Assembly: GCF_001645105.1 (NCBI RefSeq)
Contig: NZ_LKEG01000033.1
Span: 62,227-126,226 of the forward strand
Length of the DNA stretch: 64,000 bases
Source of the DNA: Pseudomonas marginalis
GTDB taxonomy: Bacteria > Pseudomonadota > Gammaproteobacteria > Pseudomonadales > Pseudomonadaceae
Reading direction: 5' to 3'
Shown here: positions 60,233 through 64,000 of the stretch, piece by piece
How the letters are laid out: every line of letters starts with the position of its first letter
Position numbering within the stretch: position 1 is the first letter of the stretch
The notes under the pieces: model-generated
Told to the model about the DNA's origin: nothing
What the model saw: only the letters and a program-made list of their open reading frames with translations
The model's database searches: none
Program-made: the position numbers and the translations under genes

Positions 60233-61714
60233 ATGAGCAAAGAAGTACTGCTGGTTGTTGAGTCGGTATCCAATGAAAAGGGCGTACCGGCAAACGTGAT
60301 TTTTGAAGCGCTGGAACTGGCCCTGGCCACTGCTACCAAAAAGCGTTTTGAAGACGAAGTTGATCTGCGTGTGGAAATCAACCGCCACACCGGTGCCTAT
60401 GAGACTTTCCGTCGCTGGACGGTCGTCGAAGAGGCCGATCTTGATGATCCGGCCATCGAAACCTGGCCAAGCAAGGTTGCCGAAACGCATCCAGGCGCCC
60501 AGGTCGGTGATGTCGTCGAAGAAAAGATCGAGTCGATCGAATTCGGCCGTATTGCTGCACAGACCGCCAAACAGGTCATCGTGCAGAAGGTTCGCGAAGC
60601 TGAGCGCGCTCAAGTCGTTGACGCCTATCGCGAACGCCTGGGTGAAATCATCTCCGGCACCGTGAAAAAAGTAACCCGCGACAACGTGATCGTTGACCTG
60701 GGCAACAACGCCGAAGCGTTGCTGGCCCGCGAAGACATCATCTCTCGCGAAACCTTCCGGGTTGGCGTGCGCTTGCGTGCGCTGCTCAAGGAAATCCGCA
60801 CCGAGAACCGCGGCCCTCAGTTGATCCTGTCGCGTACCGCGCCGGAAATGCTGATCGAGCTGTTCCGTATCGAAGTGCCGGAAATTGCCGAAGGCCTGAT
60901 CGAAGTCATGGCTGCGTCCCGCGACCCGGGTTCGCGCGCCAAGATCGCGGTTCGGTCCAAGGACAAACGCATCGACCCGCAAGGCGCTTGCATTGGTATG
61001 CGCGGTTCGCGCGTCCAGGCAGTGTCGGGCGAACTGGGTGGTGAGCGTGTGGACATCGTCCTGTGGGACGATAACCCGGCGCAGTTCGTGATCAACGCCA
61101 TGTCGCCAGCTGAAGTGGCGGCAATTATCGTTGACGAGGATGCCCATGCAATGGACATCGCCGTTGGCGCAGACAATCTGGCTCAGGCCATTGGTCGTGG
61201 TGGTCAGAACGTGCGTCTGGCGAGCCAACTGACCGGTTGGACCCTGAACGTGATGACCGAATCGGACATCCAGGCTAAGCAGCAAGCTGAAACCGGTGAC
61301 ATCCTGCGCAACTTCATCGACGAGCTGGAAGTCGACGAAGACCTGGCACAGGTGCTGGTAGATGAAGGCTTCACCAGCCTGGAAGAGATTGCCTACGTAC
61401 CGTTGGAAGAAATGCTCAACATCGACGGCTTTGACGAAGACACCGTCAACGAGCTTCGCGCTCGGGCCAAGGATCGTTTGTTGACTAAAGCCATCGCTAC
61501 TGAGGAAAAGCTGGCAGACGCCCATCCGGCCGAAGACCTGCTCTCGCTTGAGGGTATGGACAAGGATTTGGCGATGGAACTGGCGGTGCGCGGCGTAATT
61601 ACCCGCGAAGACCTGGCCGAGCAGTCTATTGACGATCTGCTCGACATCGACGGCATTGACGATGATCGTGCCGGCAAGTTGATCATGGCCGCCCGAGCCC
61701 ATTGGTTCGAGTAA
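60233..61714 (+). CDS. nusA: Transcription termination/antitermination protein NusA
   Basis: 493 residues from [11 protein letters not shown] at 60233. N-terminal RNA polymerase-binding domain, S1 domain (about 135-200), two KH domains (with [12 protein letters not shown] and [12 protein letters not shown]), then two acidic HhH repeats (about 360-490) as in gamma-proteobacteria. Modulates pausing, termination and antitermination. Confidence 0.98.
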   Translation: MSKEVLLVVESVSNEKGVPANVIFEALELALATATKKRFEDEVDLRVEINRHTGAYETFRRWTVVEEADLDDPAIETWPSKVAETHPGAQVGDVVEEKIESIEFGRIAAQTAKQVIVQKVREAERAQVVDAYRERLGEIISGTVKKVTRDNVIVDLGNNAEALLAREDIISRETFRVGVRLRALLKEIRTENRGPQLILSRTAPEMLIELFRIEVPEIAEGLIEVMAASRDPGSRAKIAVRSKDKRIDPQGACIGMRGSRVQAVSGELGGERVDIVLWDDNPAQFVINAMSPAEVAAIIVDEDAHAMDIAVGADNLAQAIGRGGQNVRLASQLTGWTLNVMTESDIQAKQQAETGDILRNFIDELEVDEDLAQVLVDEGFTSLEEIAYVPLEEMLNIDGFDEDTVNELRARAKDRLLTKAIATEEKLADAHPAEDLLSLEGMDKDLAMELAVRGVITREDLAEQSIDDLLDIDGIDDDRAGKLIMAARAHWFE

Positions 61715-61741
61715 CTAGGCGCGGCCTGAGGAGAGAAGTGC

Positions 61742-64000
61742 ATGACGCAAGTCACGGTGAAACAACTGGCCGATGAGGTCAAAACACCGGTAGAGCGCCT
61801 GTTGCAGCAGATGCGTGAGGCAGGTCTGCCGCACACCGCCGCCGATGAAGGTGTGAGCGATAGTGAGAAGCAGTCTTTGCTGACTCACTTGAAGAGCAGC
61901 CACAAGGCGAAAGTGGAAGAACCGCGCAAGATTACATTGCAGCGCAAAACCACCAGCACCCTGCGTGTTGCTGGTAGCAAGAGCATCAGCGTTGAAGTAC
62001 GCAAGAAGAAAGTCTTCGTACAGCGCAGCCCGGAAGAAATCGAAGCCGAGCGCAAACGCGAACTGGAAGAACGTCGCGCAGTAGAAAATGCTGCTCGTCA
62101 GAAGGCTGAAGAAGAAGCCAAGCGTCGCGCCGAAGAAGAAGCGCGTCGCCAGCCTGCTGCTGCGCAACCTGCTGGTACTGAAGCGGTCGCCGCTCCTGTA
62201 GCGCCTGTTGAAGCTGTGCGTGAGGCCGCTCCGGTTGCCGCCGCACCAGCACCGGCTGCTGACGCCCGCAAGCGCGACGAACCTCGTCGTCCGGACAAAC
62301 CACGTGCCGACGATAACAATCGTCGCGGTGGTGGTGGCGATGGCGAGCGTAAAAACGCTCCGCATCGTGCCTCGGTCAAAGAGAAAGCGCCTGCTCCACG
62401 CGTTGCTCCACGCACTACCGACGAAGAAAGCGATGGCTTCCGTCGTGGTGGTCGCGGCAAGGCCAAGCTGAAAAAACGCAACGCCCACGGTTTCCAGAGC
62501 CCAACCGGCCCTGTCGTGCGTGATGTGCAGATCGGCGAGACCATCACGGTTGGCGATCTCGCCAATCAGATGTCGGTCAAGGCTGCTGAAATCATCAAGT
62601 TCATGTTCAAACTGGGTACCCCAGCGACCATCAACCAGGTGCTTGATCAGGAAACTGCTCAGCTGGTAGCCGAAGAACTGGGCCACAAAGTGACCCTGGT
62701 CAGCGACACCGCCCTGGAAGACTCCCTGGCCGAGTCCTTGAAGTTTGAAGGTGAGACGTTCTCCCGTGCGCCAGTTGTGACCGTAATGGGCCACGTTGAC
62801 CATGGTAAGACTTCGCTGCTCGACTACATCCGTCGTGCCAAGGTAGCTGCTGGCGAAGCCGGCGGTATCACCCAGCACATCGGTGCATACCACGTTGAAA
62901 CCGAGCGCGGCATGGTCACCTTCCTCGACACCCCTGGTCACGCCGCGTTTACCGCAATGCGTGCCCGTGGTGCCAAGGCGACTGACATCGTGATCCTGGT
63001 AGTTGCAGCGGACGACGGCGTGATGCCGCAGACCATTGAAGCTGTCCAGCACGCTAAGGCCGCTGGTGTTCCACTGGTTGTTGCCGTGAACAAAATCGAC
63101 AAGCCGGGCGCCGATCTCGATCGCATCCGTAGCGAACTGTCGGTTCACGGCGTGACGTCCGAAGAGTGGGGCGGTGATACGCCGTTCGTTTCGGTCTCGG
63201 CGAAAGTCGGTACTGGCGTAGACGAGCTGCTCGAAGCCGTCCTGCTGCAAGCTGAAGTACTCGAACTCAAGGCAACCCCATCGGCCCCGGGTCGTGGTGT
63301 TGTGGTTGAATCGCGTCTCGACAAAGGTCGTGGCCCGGTTGCAACCGTTCTGGTTCAAGACGGTACCCTGCGCCAAGGCGACATGGTGCTGGTTGGTTCG
63401 AACTACGGCCGTGTACGTGCCATGCTCGACGAGAACGGCAAGCCAATCAAAGAAGCCGGTCCTTCCATCCCTGTCGAGATCCTCGGCCTGGACGGTACCC
63501 CGGACGCTGGCGACGAGATGAGCGTGCTGTCGGACGAGAAGAAAGCCCGTGAAGTGGCTCTGTTCCGTCAAGGCAAGTTCCGCGAAGTCAAACTCGCTCG
63601 TGCTCACGCCGGTAAGCTGGAAAACATCTTCGAGAACATGGGCCAGGCAGAGAAGAAGACGCTTAACATCGTCCTCAAATCTGACGTCCGTGGTTCCCTC
63701 GAGGCGTTGAACGGCGCCTTGAACGGCCTGGGTAACGACGAAGTGCAAGTGCGCGTTGTCGGTGGCGGTGTCGGTGGTATCACCGAATCCGACGCCAACC
63801 TGGCACTGGCCTCCAACGCTGTACTGTTCGGCTTCAACGTGCGTGCCGATGCTGGCGCTCGCAAGATCGTCGAGCAGGAAGGCCTGGATATGCGTTACTA
63901 CAACGTCATCTACGACATCATCGAAGACGTCAAGAAGGCCCTCACCGGCATGCTTGGCAGCGACGTCCGGGAGAACATCCTGGGTGTGGCCGAGGTGCGT
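61742..64000 (+). CDS. infB: Translation initiation factor IF-2, 3' end beyond window
   Basis: Begins [20 protein letters not shown] at 61742, with GAGGAGAG upstream, and is open to the window edge (753 codons), so the C-terminus (about 80-90 residues by family length) is missing. N-terminal IF2 domains, an Ala/Arg/Glu-rich linker (about 100-230), then the GTPase with GHVDHGK (near 350), DTPGH and NKID. Places fMet-tRNA on the 30S subunit, fitting the initiator tRNA gene upstream. Confidence 0.98.
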   Translation, partial: MTQVTVKQLADEVKTPVERLLQQMREAGLPHTAADEGVSDSEKQSLLTHLKSSHKAKVEEPRKITLQRKTTSTLRVAGSKSISVEVRKKKVFVQRSPEEIEAERKRELEERRAVENAARQKAEEEAKRRAEEEARRQPAAAQPAGTEAVAAPVAPVEAVREAAPVAAAPAPAADARKRDEPRRPDKPRADDNNRRGGGGDGERKNAPHRASVKEKAPAPRVAPRTTDEESDGFRRGGRGKAKLKKRNAHGFQSPTGPVVRDVQIGETITVGDLANQMSVKAAEIIKFMFKLGTPATINQVLDQETAQLVAEELGHKVTLVSDTALEDSLAESLKFEGETFSRAPVVTVMGHVDHGKTSLLDYIRRAKVAAGEAGGITQHIGAYHVETERGMVTFLDTPGHAAFTAMRARGAKATDIVILVVAADDGVMPQTIEAVQHAKAAGVPLVVAVNKIDKPGADLDRIRSELSVHGVTSEEWGGDTPFVSVSAKVGTGVDELLEAVLLQAEVLELKATPSAPGRGVVVESRLDKGRGPVATVLVQDGTLRQGDMVLVGSNYGRVRAMLDENGKPIKEAGPSIPVEILGLDGTPDAGDEMSVLSDEKKAREVALFRQGKFREVKLARAHAGKLENIFENMGQAEKKTLNIVLKSDVRGSLEALNGALNGLGNDEVQVRVVGGGVGGITESDANLALASNAVLFGFNVRADAGARKIVEQEGLDMRYYNVIYDIIEDVKKALTGMLGSDVRENILGVAEVR

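Noticed and set aside
61715..63748. 677-residue frame on the minus strand
   Set aside because: Antisense to infB.

Overview
The window is chromosomal DNA from a Pseudomonas, most likely of the P. fluorescens group. The evidence is the gene order ratA-rnfH / bamE-fur / recN / grpE-dnaK-dnaJ-dapB-carAB-greA and ftsH-folP-glmM-tpiA-secG-tRNA-tRNA-rimP-nusA-infB, the tmRNA tag peptide ANDENYGQEFALAA, and a REP-type GGGAGC/GCTCCC hairpin. Species cannot be fixed from the sequence alone.

The window has two halves. Bases 1 to about 31160 are a mobile island inserted at the 3' end of ssrA (tmRNA), with a P4-type integrase (29716-30972) next to the junction. No second copy of the ssrA 3' end was found by eye further left, so the far end of the island is probably outside the window. 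From the left edge the island carries: a WYL-domain regulator (cut by the window edge) divergent from a small membrane coiled-coil protein, with two inverted repeats between them; a coupled operon of a CrfC-type dynamin GTPase, an RdcB-like protein and a patatin phospholipase; an overlapping trio of an acidic unknown protein and two DUF262 proteins, the second with a C-terminal HNH (DUF1524) domain; and a 16.6-kb set of four large genes (SNF2-type helicase, Eco57I/PglX-type adenine methyltransferase, 2145-residue helicase with zinc-binding MZB/DUF1998 and a nuclease-like tail, and a UvrD-type helicase with a RelE-like N-terminus). The last set resembles DISARM and Druantia in parts but does not match the standard gene set of either. 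A second tyrosine recombinase with a coupled small partner, then about 0.9 kb of non-coding DNA with two perfect hairpins, fill the space up to the integrase. The content is that of a phage-defence island; the individual defence roles are inferred.

Bases 31160-64000 are core genome: ssrA, a small exported protein, lactate utilisation (lldP plus a D-lactate dehydrogenase, divergent from lldR, with lldD absent), smpB, ratA-rnfH, bamE, fur, recN, the grpE-dnaK-dnaJ chaperone genes with two good sigma-32 promoters, dapB, carA-carB-greA, a small membrane protein, yhbY, rlmE, ftsH-folP-glmM, tpiA-secG, tRNA-Leu(GAG), initiator tRNA-fMet, rimP-nusA and the first 753 codons of infB, which runs off the right edge. 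ssrA and smpB, the two parts of trans-translation, lie about 6 kb apart.

In the core half starts were chosen by family N-termini and ribosome-binding sites; carA (TTG), rlmE (GTG), rimP (GTG) and probably ftsH (TTG) use non-ATG starts.
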